From Bradyrhizobium diazoefficiens (GTDB lineage: Bacteria; Pseudomonadota; Alphaproteobacteria; Rhizobiales; Xanthobacteraceae): a stretch of DNA of 64,000 nt. Each line of letters opens with the position of its first letter. Within the stretch, counting starts at the first letter, position 1. A program made the translations under genes and the position numbers. Under the pieces are notes generated by a model. That model was given only the letters and a program-made list of their open reading frames with translations. It was not told where the DNA came from and did not search any database. This document shows positions 29,326 to 39,945 of the stretch, piece after piece. The stretch is from NCBI RefSeq assembly GCF_016612535.1, contig NZ_JAENXS010000001.1, positions 2,381,501 through 2,445,500 on the forward strand. The letters run 5' to 3'.

Positions 29326-30513
29326 ATGCTCTCCACCCAAAATTCCTCCTTCAGCGAAGCCTATCAGGCCCAGATCGCGTCCGGCGCGATCGAACCCGAT
29401 GCCGCGCAAGCCGAAATCGCAGAGGCCTATGCGGCGCTCGACCTGCGGCTCGCGAACTACAAGCCACCGCGCAAGCAGGGGCTGCTCGCCCGCCTGTTCA
29501 GCAACGGCGACAAGGATGAGGCGCCACGCGGGCTCTATGTCCATGGCGAGGTCGGCCGCGGCAAGACCATGCTGATGGATCTGTTCTTCCAGCACTGCAC
29601 CATCGACCACAAGCGGCGCGCGCATTTCCACGAATTCATGGCCGACGTACACGAGCGCATCTACGATTATCGCCAGAGCATCGCGCGGGGCGAGACGGCC
29701 GATGGCGACGTCATCGCGCTGACGGCGCACGCGATCTTCGAGGAGAGCTGGCTGCTCTGCTTCGACGAATTCCACGTCACCGACATCGCGGACGCGATGA
29801 TCCTGGGACGCCTGTTCGCAAAGCTGTTCGAGCTCGGCACCGTCGTGGTCGCGACCTCCAACGTCGCGCCCGACGATCTCTACAAGGGCGGCTTGAACCG
29901 CGCGCTATTCCTGCCCTTCATCAAGCAGATCACCGACCACATGGACGTGCTGCGGCTGGACGCGCGCACCGATTTCCGGCTGGAGAAACTTCAGGGCGTG
30001 CCGATGTGGCTGACGCCGGCCGACGGAGACGCCGACACCGCGCTCGATCGCGCCTGGTCGAAGATGACCGGCGGTGCCAAATGCAAGTCGCGCGATATTT
30101 CGATCAAGGGCCGCATCCTGCACGTGCCGTGCTCGGCCCATGGCGTGGCGCGCTTCTCGTTCGTCGATCTCTGCGAGAAGCCGTTAGGTGCATCCGACTA
30201 CCTCAGGCTGGCGCACGACTATCACACCGTCCTGGTCGACCGTATTCCAGTGATGGACCTCTCCCAGCGCAACGCCGCCAAGCGTTTCATCACGCTGATC
30301 GACACGCTCTATGACAATGCCGTGAAGTTGATGGCCTCGGCCGATGCCAACCCGATCTCGCTCTATCTCGCCCACGAAGGCAACGAGGCCAACGAGTTCA
30401 AGCGGACGTCGTCGCGCCTGATCGAAATGAGCTCGGAATCCTATCTGGCGCTGCCTCACGGCCGCAAGGATTCCACCGCCAGCGGCTCCACCAAGGGCCT
30501 GGTGGAGACTTAA
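29326..30513 (+). CDS. zapE: Cell division protein ZapE (AFG1-like ATPase)
   Basis: AAA+ family ATPase that in E. coli binds FtsZ and acts at the constricting septum; AFG1 homologues work in mitochondrial protein quality control. The 395-residue product has Walker A GEVGRGKTMLMD, Walker B LLCFDEFHVTDIADAMIL, the sensor VVATSNVAPDDLYKGGLNR and the C-terminal RTSSRLIEMSSESY. Cytoplasmic or membrane associated. It lies just upstream of mdh, as in many alphaproteobacteria. Confidence 0.94.
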   Translation: MLSTQNSSFSEAYQAQIASGAIEPDAAQAEIAEAYAALDLRLANYKPPRKQGLLARLFSNGDKDEAPRGLYVHGEVGRGKTMLMDLFFQHCTIDHKRRAHFHEFMADVHERIYDYRQSIARGETADGDVIALTAHAIFEESWLLCFDEFHVTDIADAMILGRLFAKLFELGTVVVATSNVAPDDLYKGGLNRALFLPFIKQITDHMDVLRLDARTDFRLEKLQGVPMWLTPADGDADTALDRAWSKMTGGAKCKSRDISIKGRILHVPCSAHGVARFSFVDLCEKPLGASDYLRLAHDYHTVLVDRIPVMDLSQRNAAKRFITLIDTLYDNAVKLMASADANPISLYLAHEGNEANEFKRTSSRLIEMSSESYLALPHGRKDSTASGSTKGLVET

Positions 30514-30541
30514 GTCCTAGTCTCGCCGCTCTTGCCGGTGC

Positions 30542-30645
30542 CATTCCGGGCGCGACAAAGTCGCGAGCCCGGAATCCATCGCGCAACCAACTCTGCCGCC
30601 CGATGGATTCCGGCCCTGCGCCTGTCGGCGCATCCCGGAATGACG
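30542..30645. repeat. Palindromic repeat, CCCGGAATCCAT/GATGGATTCCGG family, copy 2
   Basis: Outer arms CATTCCGGGCGCGAC and GCGCATCCCGGAATGACGG, inner arms CCCGGAATCCATCG and CGATGGATTCCGG. Same family and layout as 21010-21115. Between zapE and mdh. Confidence 0.85.
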
Positions 30646-30726
30646 GAGGGGGCATGCTGGCTCCCATCTCGCCAAGCCCGACAATTGAGCATCCCCCGAC
30701 TTGAACGGGGGAAGCGAAAGGGATAA

Positions 30727-31743
<1,017 letters not shown>

Positions 31744-31756
31744 GCGAGAGCAATCC

Positions 31757-31795
31757 CCGCCGAAGATCGAAACCCGGTCTTCGGCGGTTTCATTT
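31757..31795 (+). terminator. Rho-independent terminator of mdh
   Basis: CCGCCGAAGA / TCTTCGGCGG stem (31757-31766 with 31778-31787) followed by TTTCATTT, 14 bases after the mdh stop. Confidence 0.85.
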
Positions 31796-31947
31796 CCGGG
31801 GCTCGCGTCGGGCGAGTTCCGGGTCGGCAGTCCAGAGATTTCGATGTCAGAGAATCCGGGTTGTAGTTCCTGTGGTATGTGGTATGCCAGCCACAAGACT
31901 GAGGTGGGCCTGAGAGGCCATCGCCCGCGGATTCAGGGAGCGACTAC

Positions 31948-33144
31948 ATGAATATCCATGAATATCAGGCCAAAGCGCTGCTGAACGAGTTCGGCGTGGC
32001 GATCTCGAAGGGCGTTCCGGTCCTGAAGGCGGCCGACGCGGAAGCCGCTACCAAGGCCTTGCCCGGCCCGGTCTGGGTGGTGAAGAGCCAGATCCATGCC
32101 GGCGGCCGCGGCAAGGGCAAGTTCAAGGAAGCCTCGGCCGGCGACAAGGGCGGTGTCCGCATCGCCAAGTCGGCAGCCGAAGTCACCGAATTCGCCAAGC
32201 AGATGCTCGGCGCCACGCTGGTGACGATCCAGACCGGCCCCGCCGGCAAGCAGGTCAACCGCCTCTACATCGAGGACGGCTCCGACATCGACAAGGAATT
32301 CTATCTGTCGATCCTGGTCGACCGCGAGACCTCGCGCGTCTCCTTCGTCGTCTCGACCGAAGGCGGCGTCAACATCGAGGACGTTGCGCACAACAGCCCC
32401 GAGAAGATCGTGACCTTCTCGGTCGATCCCGCCACCGGCATCATGGGCCATCACGGCCGCACCGTGGCGAACGCGCTGAAGCTCTCCGGCGATCTCGCCA
32501 AGCAGGCCGAGAAGCTCACCGCGCAGCTCTACGCCGCCTTCGTCGCCAAGGACATGTCGATGCTGGAGATCAATCCGCTGGTCGTGACCAAGCAGGGGCA
32601 GCTCCGCGTGCTCGACGCCAAGGTGTCGTTCGACGACAACGCGCTGTTCCGTCATCCCGAAGTGCTCGCGCTGCGCGACGAGACCGAGGAAGACGCCAAG
32701 GAAATCGAGGCGTCGAAATACGACCTCAACTACGTCACGCTCGACGGCAATATCGGCTGCATGGTCAACGGCGCCGGTCTCGCCATGGCGACGATGGACA
32801 TCATCAAGCTCTACGGCATGGCGCCGGCGAACTTCCTCGACGTCGGCGGCAGCGCCAGCAAGGAGAAGGTCGCAGCCGCCTTCAAGATCATCACCGCCGA
32901 TCCCAACGTGAAGGGCATCCTGGTCAACATCTTCGGTGGCATCATGAAGTGCGACGTGATCGCCGAGGGCGTCACCGCCGCGGTGCGTGAAGTCGGTCTC
33001 AGCGTGCCGCTAGTGGTTCGCCTCGAAGGCACCAATGTCGAACTCGGCAAGAAGATCATCCGTGAGTCCGGCCTGAACGTGGTGCCGGCCGACAATCTCG
33101 ACGACGCCGCGCAGAAGATCGTGAAGGCCGTCAAGGGAGGCTAA
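31948..33144 (+). CDS. sucC: Succinyl-CoA synthetase beta subunit (ADP-forming)
   Basis: With SucD converts succinyl-CoA to succinate with substrate-level phosphorylation. The 398-residue protein begins [16 protein letters not shown] and shows the ATP-grasp region ([17 protein letters not shown]), [29 protein letters not shown] and [13 protein letters not shown]. It starts the suc series, with a likely promoter in the 200 bases after the mdh terminator. Confidence 0.97.
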   Translation: MNIHEYQAKALLNEFGVAISKGVPVLKAADAEAATKALPGPVWVVKSQIHAGGRGKGKFKEASAGDKGGVRIAKSAAEVTEFAKQMLGATLVTIQTGPAGKQVNRLYIEDGSDIDKEFYLSILVDRETSRVSFVVSTEGGVNIEDVAHNSPEKIVTFSVDPATGIMGHHGRTVANALKLSGDLAKQAEKLTAQLYAAFVAKDMSMLEINPLVVTKQGQLRVLDAKVSFDDNALFRHPEVLALRDETEEDAKEIEASKYDLNYVTLDGNIGCMVNGAGLAMATMDIIKLYGMAPANFLDVGGSASKEKVAAAFKIITADPNVKGILVNIFGGIMKCDVIAEGVTAAVREVGLSVPLVVRLEGTNVELGKKIIRESGLNVVPADNLDDAAQKIVKAVKGG

Positions 33145-33148
33145 GGCC

Positions 33149-33628
33149 ATGACCCAGGACCATCTCGCCGCATCATCTCCGCTTGCAGAGCATACGCGCC
33201 TCGCCGCGTTCGCCGGCGAATGGAATGGCGAAGAGATGGTCTTCCCGTCGCGCTGGACTGCCGGCGGGCCGGCCACCTCGCATACCGTCGCGCGCATGGA
33301 TCTCAACGGGTTCTACCTGATCCAGGACTCGGTGCAGACGCGCGACGGCAAGCCGATCTTCGCGACCCATGGCCTCTTCACCTACGATCGCGAGGACCGG
33401 ACCTATAAATTGTTCTGGTACGACTCGCTCGGCTACACGCCGCCCTCGCCCGCTTCCGGCGGGTGGGTCGGCAAGACCCTGACGCTGGTGCGCGGCTCGC
33501 TCCGCGGCAATGCGCGCCACGTCTACGGAATCATCGACGACAATTCCTATTCGTTGAAGATCCAGTTCTCGCCGGACGCGGAAGGCTGGGCCGACGTGCT
33601 CACCGGCGTCTACCGCCGCATCCACTGA
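33149..33628 (+). CDS. DUF1579-like protein of unknown function between sucC and sucD
   Basis: 159-residue protein starting four bases after the sucC stop. It resembles the DUF1579 group: [23 protein letters not shown] at the N terminus, then [26 protein letters not shown] and a C-terminal [12 protein letters not shown]. It is probably a lipocalin-like beta barrel without a signal peptide, so a cytoplasmic ligand-binding role is possible. Its place inside the sucC-sucD pair is unusual, because the two subunit genes are normally adjacent. Function unknown. Confidence 0.75.
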   Translation: MTQDHLAASSPLAEHTRLAAFAGEWNGEEMVFPSRWTAGGPATSHTVARMDLNGFYLIQDSVQTRDGKPIFATHGLFTYDREDRTYKLFWYDSLGYTPPSPASGGWVGKTLTLVRGSLRGNARHVYGIIDDNSYSLKIQFSPDAEGWADVLTGVYRRIH

Positions 33629-33662
33629 CCTCTCACTCGTTAGTTTCGCGAAAGCAGACCTC

Positions 33663-34547
33663 ATGTCCATCCTGATCGACAAGAACACCAAGGTCATCTG
33701 CCAGGGCTTTACCGGCAAGAACGGCACCTTCCACTCGGAGGCCGCGATTGCCTATGGCACCAAGATGGTCGGCGGCACTTCGCCGGGCAAAGGCGGCGCG
33801 ACGCATCTGGGACTGCCGGTGTTCGACACCGTGCGCGAAGCGCGTGAGAAGACCGGCGCCGATGCGTCCGTGATCTACGTGCCGCCGCCGGGTGCTGCGG
33901 ACGCGATCTGCGAAGCCATCGACGCCGAGATCCCGCTGATCGTCTGCATCACCGAAGGCATTCCCGTGATCGACATGGTCCGCGTGAAGCGCTCGCTGGC
34001 TGCCTCCAAGTCGCGCCTGATCGGGCCGAACTGCCCGGGCGTCATGACCGCCGGCGAGTGCAAGATCGGCATCATGCCGGCCAATATCTTCAAGACCGGC
34101 AGCGTCGGCATCGTCTCCCGCTCCGGCACGCTGACCTATGAAGCGGTGTTCCAGACGTCCCAGGAAGGCCTCGGCCAGACCACCGCGGTCGGCATCGGCG
34201 GCGACCCGGTCAAGGGAACCGAGTTCATCGACGTGCTGGAAATGCTGCTCGGCGACCCCAAGACCGAGTCGATCATCATGATCGGCGAGATCGGCGGTTC
34301 CGCCGAGGAGGACGCCGCCCAGTTCCTCAAGGACGAGGCCAAGCGGGGCCGCACCAAGCCGATGGTCGGTTTCATCGCTGGTGTCACGGCGCCTCCCGGC
34401 CGCCGCATGGGTCATGCCGGCGCGATCATCTCGGGCGGCAAGGGCGACGCCGGTTCCAAGACCGACGCGATGAAATCGGCAGGAATTACAGTCTCGCCGT
34501 CTCCCGCCCGCCTCGGCCACACGCTTGCCGAAAAGTTGAAGGGCTAA
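33663..34547 (+). CDS. sucD: Succinyl-CoA synthetase alpha subunit
   Basis: CoA-binding subunit that carries the phosphohistidine intermediate. The 294-residue product begins [25 protein letters not shown] and has the CoA-binding Rossmann segment, [19 protein letters not shown], and the active His in [18 protein letters not shown]. It is separated from sucC by the DUF1579-like gene but probably in the same transcript. Confidence 0.97.
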   Translation: MSILIDKNTKVICQGFTGKNGTFHSEAAIAYGTKMVGGTSPGKGGATHLGLPVFDTVREAREKTGADASVIYVPPPGAADAICEAIDAEIPLIVCITEGIPVIDMVRVKRSLAASKSRLIGPNCPGVMTAGECKIGIMPANIFKTGSVGIVSRSGTLTYEAVFQTSQEGLGQTTAVGIGGDPVKGTEFIDVLEMLLGDPKTESIIMIGEIGGSAEEDAAQFLKDEAKRGRTKPMVGFIAGVTAPPGRRMGHAGAIISGGKGDAGSKTDAMKSAGITVSPSPARLGHTLAEKLKG

Positions 34548-34684
34548 TTCACTCCTTCGTACTTTTCCGGGCGAAGTTTCGCAGCAAATAGGATAAATGG
34601 TGCCTGTCGCGCTGAGCCTCTGCCGGGGAGCTCAGCGCCAGCGCCGTTTGTTATGCGCGAACCGAAATCGCCAGGAACTCAAGT

Positions 34685-37654
34685 ATGTCTCGCCAAGACG
34701 CGAACGCAGCCTTTGCCCTCTCTTCCTTTTTGCAGGGCACCAACGCCACCTACATCGACGAAATCTACGCCCGCTACGAAAAGGATCCGTCCTCGGTCGA
34801 CGCCGAGTGGCAGGAGTTCTTCAAGAGCCTGAAGGACCAGCCGGACGACGTCCGCAAGAACGCCCAAGGCCCGTCCTGGGAGCGCGCCAACTGGCCGCCG
34901 ACCCCGCAGGACGATTTGACCTCCGCCCTGGACGGCAACTGGGCCGAAGTCGAGAAGGTGGTCGGCAGCAAGATCGCCGCCAAGGCGCAGACCAAGGGCG
35001 GCGACAAAGGCGCCGACTTCTCCTCCGCCGACCTGCTCCAGGCCACGCGCGACTCCGTTCGCGCCCTGATGCTGATCCGCGCCTACCGCATGCGCGGCCA
35101 TTTCCACGCCAAACTCGATCCGCTCGGCATCGAAGCTCCGCGCAACCGCGAAGAGCTCGATCCGCGCACCTACGGCTTCAGTGAGGCCGATTTCGACCGC
35201 AAGATCTTCCTCGATCACGTGCTCGGTCTCGAATACGCCAGCTTGCGCGAAATCACCGCGATCTGCGAGCGGACCTACTGCCAGACGCTCGGCGTCGAAT
35301 TCATGCACATCAGCAATGCCGCGCAGAAGGCCTGGATCCAGGAGCGCATCGAGGGTCCGGACAAGGAGATCTCGTTCACCCGCGAAGGCCGGCGTGCCAT
35401 CCTGATGAAGCTGGTCGAAGCCGAGGGCTTCGAGAAGTTCTGCGACACCAAATTCACCGGCACCAAGCGCTTCGGTCTCGACGGCGCTGAATCGCTGATC
35501 CCGGCGCTCGAGCAGATCATCAAGCGCGGCGGCAATCTCGGCGTGAAGGAAGTCGTGGTCGGCATGCCGCATCGCGGCCGCCTCAACGTGCTGACGCAGG
35601 TGATGGGCAAGCCGCATCGCGCCCTGTTCCACGAGTTCAAGGGCGGCTCGGCCAACCCGGACGCGGTCGAAGGCTCGGGCGACGTCAAGTATCACCTCGG
35701 CGCGTCCTCGGACCGCGAGTTCGACGGCAACCGCATCCATCTGTCGCTGACCGCGAACCCCTCGCATCTCGAGATCGTCGATCCCGTCGTGCTCGGAAAA
35801 GTCCGCGCCAAGCAGGATCAGCACGGCGATCCCCCGGACCAGCGCATCTCGGTGATGCCGCTTTTGATGCATGGCGACGCGGCGTTCGCCGGCCAGGGCG
35901 TAGTCGCGGAATGTTTTGGCCTGTCGGATCTGAAGGGCTACCGCACCGGCGGCTCCGTGCACTTCATCGTCAACAACCAGATCGGCTTCACCACCTATCC
36001 GCGTTACTCGCGCTCCTCGCCCTATCCGTCTGATGTGGCGAAGATGATCGACGCGCCGATCTTCCACGTGAACGGCGACGATCCGGAAGCCGTGGTGTTC
36101 GCGGCCAAGGTCGCGACCGAATTCCGGCAGAAGTTCCACAAGCCGGTCGTCATCGACATGTTCTGCTACCGCAGGCATGGCCATAACGAGGGTGACGAGC
36201 CGGCGTTCACCCAGCCGGTGATGTACAAGAAGATCGCGGCTCATCCGACGACGCTCGAGCTCTACTCCCGCCGCCTGATCGGCGAAGGCGTCTTGACCGA
36301 GGGCGAGGTCGAGAAGGCTAAGGCGGATTGGCGCGCGCGGCTCGATGCCGAGCTCGAAGCCGGCTCCGGCTACAAGCCCAACAAGGCCGACTGGCTGGAC
36401 GGCAAATGGGCCGGCTTCAAGATCGCCGACCAGGAAGAGGATGCGCGGCGCGGCGTCACCGGCGTCGATGTCGCCGAGCTGAAGGATATCGGCCGCAAGA
36501 TCACCAAGGTGCCGGACGGCTTCCGCGTCCACCGCACCATCCAGCGTTTCCTCGAGAACCGCTCGAAGGCGATCGACACCGGTGCGGGAATCGACTGGGC
36601 GACCGGCGAGGCGCTGGCGTTCTGCACACTGCTCAACGAAAACCATCACGTCCGCCTGTCCGGACAGGATTCGGAGCGCGGCACCTTCTCGCAGCGTCAT
36701 TCGGTCCTGATCGACCAGGAGGACGAGAGCCGCTACACGCCGTACAACCATCTCGGCCATGAGCAGGGCCATTACGAGGTCATCAACTCGCTGCTGTCGG
36801 AAGAGGCCGTGCTCGGCTTCGAGTACGGCTATTCGCTCGCCGAGCCGAATACGCTGACCCTTTGGGAAGCCCAGTTCGGCGACTTCGCCAATGGCGCGCA
36901 GGTCGTGTTCGACCAGTTCATCTCCTCGGGCGAGCGCAAATGGCTGCGCATGTCCGGTCTCGTCTGCCTCTTGCCGCACGGCTATGAGGGCCAGGGACCG
37001 GAGCATTCCTCGGCGCGTCTGGAGCGTTATCTGCAGATGTGCGCGGAAGACAACATGCAGGTGGTCTATCCGACCACGCCGGCGAACTACTTCCACGTGC
37101 TGCGCCGCCAGCTCCATCGCGAAATCCGCAAGCCGCTGATCGTGATGACGCCGAAATCGCTGCTGCGCCACAAGCGCGCCGTGTCGCGTCTCGAGGAGCT
37201 CGCCAAGGGCACGACCTTCCACCGCATCCTCTATGATGACGCCCAGATGCTGCCGAACGAGGCGATCAAACTCGTTCCGGACGACAAGATCCGCCGCATC
37301 GTGCTGTGCTCGGGCAAGGTCTATTACGACCTCTACGAGGAGCGCGAGAAGCGCGGCATCGACGACATCTATTTGATGCGCGTCGAGCAGCTCTATCCCG
37401 TGCCGTTGAAGGCGCTGGTGGCCGAGCTGTCCCGCTTCAAGAAGGCCGAAGTGATCTGGTGCCAGGAAGAGCCGCGCAACATGGGTGCGTGGCACTTCAT
37501 CGAGCCTTATCTGGAATGGGTGCTGAACCAGGTGAACGGCGTGAGCCGGCGTCCGCGTTATGTCGGCCGCGCCGCTTCCGCTGCGACCGCCACTGGTCTG
37601 ATGTCCAAGCATCAGGCGCAGCTGAAGGCGTTCCTGGACGAAGCACTGAGCTGA
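34685..37654 (+). CDS. sucA: 2-oxoglutarate dehydrogenase E1 component
   Basis: Thiamine-diphosphate decarboxylase of the 2-oxoglutarate dehydrogenase complex. The 989-residue protein begins with the E2-binding N terminus (FALSSFLQGTNATYIDEIYARYE), then HRGRLNVL, the cofactor region GDAAFAGQGVVAE with NNQIGFTT, and the transketolase-like domain with HGYEGQGPEHSSARLERYLQ. C-terminal sequence QEEPRNMGAWHFIEP is typical. An AGGAACTCAAGT site precedes the ATG, 137 bases after sucD. Confidence 0.98.
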   Translation: MSRQDANAAFALSSFLQGTNATYIDEIYARYEKDPSSVDAEWQEFFKSLKDQPDDVRKNAQGPSWERANWPPTPQDDLTSALDGNWAEVEKVVGSKIAAKAQTKGGDKGADFSSADLLQATRDSVRALMLIRAYRMRGHFHAKLDPLGIEAPRNREELDPRTYGFSEADFDRKIFLDHVLGLEYASLREITAICERTYCQTLGVEFMHISNAAQKAWIQERIEGPDKEISFTREGRRAILMKLVEAEGFEKFCDTKFTGTKRFGLDGAESLIPALEQIIKRGGNLGVKEVVVGMPHRGRLNVLTQVMGKPHRALFHEFKGGSANPDAVEGSGDVKYHLGASSDREFDGNRIHLSLTANPSHLEIVDPVVLGKVRAKQDQHGDPPDQRISVMPLLMHGDAAFAGQGVVAECFGLSDLKGYRTGGSVHFIVNNQIGFTTYPRYSRSSPYPSDVAKMIDAPIFHVNGDDPEAVVFAAKVATEFRQKFHKPVVIDMFCYRRHGHNEGDEPAFTQPVMYKKIAAHPTTLELYSRRLIGEGVLTEGEVEKAKADWRARLDAELEAGSGYKPNKADWLDGKWAGFKIADQEEDARRGVTGVDVAELKDIGRKITKVPDGFRVHRTIQRFLENRSKAIDTGAGIDWATGEALAFCTLLNENHHVRLSGQDSERGTFSQRHSVLIDQEDESRYTPYNHLGHEQGHYEVINSLLSEEAVLGFEYGYSLAEPNTLTLWEAQFGDFANGAQVVFDQFISSGERKWLRMSGLVCLLPHGYEGQGPEHSSARLERYLQMCAEDNMQVVYPTTPANYFHVLRRQLHREIRKPLIVMTPKSLLRHKRAVSRLEELAKGTTFHRILYDDAQMLPNEAIKLVPDDKIRRIVLCSGKVYYDLYEEREKRGIDDIYLMRVEQLYPVPLKALVAELSRFKKAEVIWCQEEPRNMGAWHFIEPYLEWVLNQVNGVSRRPRYVGRAASAATATGLMSKHQAQLKAFLDEALS

Positions 37655-37668
37655 ACTTTTTCGAACTG

Positions 37669-37770
37669 CGTCATGCCCCGCTCCCAGTGCGCAATTGCGC
37701 ACAAGAGCGGGGCATCCAGCAAGACGTGACGTTCTCGTACATGCGATGCGTCCCGGCTTGCTGGATGGCC
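37669..37770. repeat. Palindromic repeat GTCATGCCCCGCTC / GAGCGGGGCATCCAGC
   Basis: Inner hairpin TGCCCCGCTC...GAGCGGGGCA plus outer GCATCCAGCAAG / CTTGCTGGATGGCC arms. It sits between sucA and sucB, inside what is probably one transcript. Confidence 0.75.
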
Positions 37771-37837
37771 TGCTTTTCGCCGGCCGATGCTTCCCCGATT
37801 TCACGACCGCATTGGCGATCTCCTTAAGGAAAAGACC

Positions 37838-39073
37838 ATGACTGAAATTCGTGTGCCGACGCTCGGCGAATCCGTCACCGAGGCCACCATCGGCCGCTGG
37901 TTCAAGAAGGCCGGCGACGCCGTCGCCGTCGACGAGCCCTTGGTGGAGCTCGAGACCGACAAGGTCACCATCGAAGTCCCCGCACCCTCTGCCGGCACGC
38001 TGAGCGAGATCATCGCCGCTGATGGCACGACGGTTGCGGTCGGCGCGCTGCTCGGCCAGATCACCGACGGTGCCGCCGGCGCCAAGCCGGCCGCTGCGCC
38101 CGCCAAGCCCGCCGCTGCTGCGCCGGCCGCCGCGGCTTCGGCTGCTGCTGCGCCGAAGGTGCCGCCGGCCGATACGCCGCTCGCCCCGTCCGTGCGCAAG
38201 CTTTCCGCCGAGACCGGTATCGACGCTTCCACCGTTCCGGGCTCCGGCAAGGATGGCCGTGTCACCAAGGGCGACATGCTCGCCGCGATCGAGCGTGCGG
38301 CCTCCGCGCCGACCCCGGTCAACCAGCCCGCCGCCGCCGTGCAGGTTCGCGCGCCGTCGCCAGCCGATGACGCCGCCCGCGAAGAGCGCGTCAAGATGAC
38401 CCGCCTGCGCCAGACCATCGCGCGCCGCCTCAAGGACGTGCAGAACACGGCCGCGATGCTCACGACCTTCAACGAGGTCGACATGACCAACGTGATGGCG
38501 CTGCGCGCCCACTACAAGGACGCGTTCGAGAAGAAGCACGGCTCGAAGCTCGGCTTCATGGGCTTCTTCACCAAGGCCGTCGTGCAGGGCCTGAAGGACA
38601 TCCCGGCCGTCAACGCCGAGATCGACGGCACCGATTTGATCTACAAGAATTACTATCACATCGGCGTCGCCGTCGGCACCGACAAGGGCCTCGTCGTGCC
38701 GGTGGTGCGCGACTGCGACAACAAGTCGATCGCCGACATCGAGAAGGGCATCGCCGATTTCGGCCGCCGCGCCCGTGACGGCCAGCTCAAGATCGACGAG
38801 ATGCAGGGCGGCACCTTCACCATCACCAATGGCGGCATCTACGGCTCGCTGATGTCGACCCCGATCCTGAACGCGCCGCAGTCCGGCATCCTCGGCATGC
38901 ACAAGATCCAGGAGCGGCCGATGGTTGTCGGCGGCAAGGTCGAGGTTCGCCCGATGATGTATCTGGCGTTGTCCTACGATCACCGCGTGATCGACGGCAA
39001 GGAGGCCGTCACCTTCCTGGTTCGCGTCAAGGAAAGCCTGGAAGATCCGGCGCGCCTGGTGCTCGATCTCTGA
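37838..39073 (+). CDS. sucB: Dihydrolipoyllysine succinyltransferase (E2 of 2-oxoglutarate dehydrogenase)
   Basis: Core of the complex, moving succinyl groups from lipoamide to CoA. From the ATG at 37838 ([16 protein letters not shown]) the 411-residue protein has one lipoyl domain ([16 protein letters not shown], Lys carries lipoate) and an Ala/Pro linker. A peripheral-subunit binding domain ([14 protein letters not shown]) and the catalytic domain with [15 protein letters not shown] follow. The frame is open upstream, but only this ATG gives the family N terminus. Confidence 0.97.
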   Translation: MTEIRVPTLGESVTEATIGRWFKKAGDAVAVDEPLVELETDKVTIEVPAPSAGTLSEIIAADGTTVAVGALLGQITDGAAGAKPAAAPAKPAAAAPAAAASAAAAPKVPPADTPLAPSVRKLSAETGIDASTVPGSGKDGRVTKGDMLAAIERAASAPTPVNQPAAAVQVRAPSPADDAAREERVKMTRLRQTIARRLKDVQNTAAMLTTFNEVDMTNVMALRAHYKDAFEKKHGSKLGFMGFFTKAVVQGLKDIPAVNAEIDGTDLIYKNYYHIGVAVGTDKGLVVPVVRDCDNKSIADIEKGIADFGRRARDGQLKIDEMQGGTFTITNGGIYGSLMSTPILNAPQSGILGMHKIQERPMVVGGKVEVRPMMYLALSYDHRVIDGKEAVTFLVRVKESLEDPARLVLDL

Positions 39074-39140
39074 TCGCTGATGCTCTGCAAGCGCCGTCGC
39101 CGTTTTGCGCGACGGCGTGTGTCGAACCATGGAGGCGGGC

Positions 39141-39890
39141 ATGACGGATAAAGTCGTAGTCATCACCGGCGGCAGTCGCGGCATCGGGCGGGCGACCGCG
39201 ATTGCTGCGGCGGCGCGCGGCTTCCGCGTCGTCGTCGGCTATGCCAGCAACAAGACGGCCGCCGACGAGGTGGTCGCCGAGATCGAAGCCAGCAATGGCA
39301 AGGCGATTCCCGTGAAATGCGATGTCGCCCAGGAACGCGACATCCTCGATCTGTTCAAGCAAGCCGACAAGTTCGGCACGCTCGGCGCGCTCGTCAACAA
39401 TGGCGGCATCGTCGGCCAGAGCGGCGTGCGCGTCGACGAGATGTCGGCGGAGCGCATCCAGCGCGTGATGGCAGTCAACGTCACCGGCTCGATCCTCTGC
39501 GCGCGCGAGGCCGTCAAACGGATGTCGACCAAGCATGGCGGCAAGGGCGGCGTCATCGTCAATCTGTCATCGGTTGCTGCCAAGCTCGGTGCGCCAAATA
39601 CCTACGTCGATTACGCGGCGTCGAAGGGCGCGATCGATTCCTTCACCATCGGGCTCGGTTACGAGGTCGCGGCTGAAGGCATCCGCGTCGCCGCGATCCG
39701 TCCAGGCCTGATCGACACCGAAATCCACGCCTCCGGCGGTGAGCCCGATCGGCATCATCGCTTAGCCCATATGGTGCCGATGAAGCGCGTCGGCACCGCG
39801 GACGAAATCGCCAATGCCATCGTCTGGCTGATGTCGGACGATGCCTCCTACGTCACCTCAGCCATTCTCGATGTGTCCGGCGGACGCTGA
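39141..39890 (+). CDS. Short-chain dehydrogenase/reductase
   Basis: NAD(P)-dependent oxidoreductase of the classical SDR family, 249 residues from the ATG at 39141 ([19 protein letters not shown]) with GGAGGCGGGC upstream. Cofactor motif [15 protein letters not shown] (a variant of NNAG), catalytic Ser in VNLSSVAAK, and YxxxK as YVDYAASKG, followed by [11 protein letters not shown]. Substrate unknown; sequence is like glucose or 3-oxoacyl reductases. It lies inside the sucB-lpdA series, so it may be co-transcribed. Its stop codon is in an 18-bp tandem repeat. Confidence 0.9.
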   Translation: MTDKVVVITGGSRGIGRATAIAAAARGFRVVVGYASNKTAADEVVAEIEASNGKAIPVKCDVAQERDILDLFKQADKFGTLGALVNNGGIVGQSGVRVDEMSAERIQRVMAVNVTGSILCAREAVKRMSTKHGGKGGVIVNLSSVAAKLGAPNTYVDYAASKGAIDSFTIGLGYEVAAEGIRVAAIRPGLIDTEIHASGGEPDRHHRLAHMVPMKRVGTADEIANAIVWLMSDDASYVTSAILDVSGGR

Positions 39891-39912
39891 CGCACCGGCG
39901 GACGCTGACGCA
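39877..39912. repeat. Perfect 18-bp tandem duplication over the SDR stop codon
   Basis: CCGGCGGACGCTGACGCA occurs twice head to tail (39877-39894 and 39895-39912). The first copy supplies the last codons and TGA stop of the SDR gene; the second is in the spacer before lpdA. Confidence 0.9.
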
Positions 39913-39945
39913 TCATTCCACGTTAAACTCACGGGACTTTCTCTC

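Noticed and set aside
34679..39184. A minus-strand reading frame of about 1500 codons opposite sucA, the intergenic repeat and sucB
   Set aside because: It is the mirror of strongly GC3-biased genes on the plus strand, which removes stop codons from the antisense frame. Its translation is rich in His, Arg, Asp and Val with no domain I recognise, while the plus strand encodes clear E1 and E2 enzymes.
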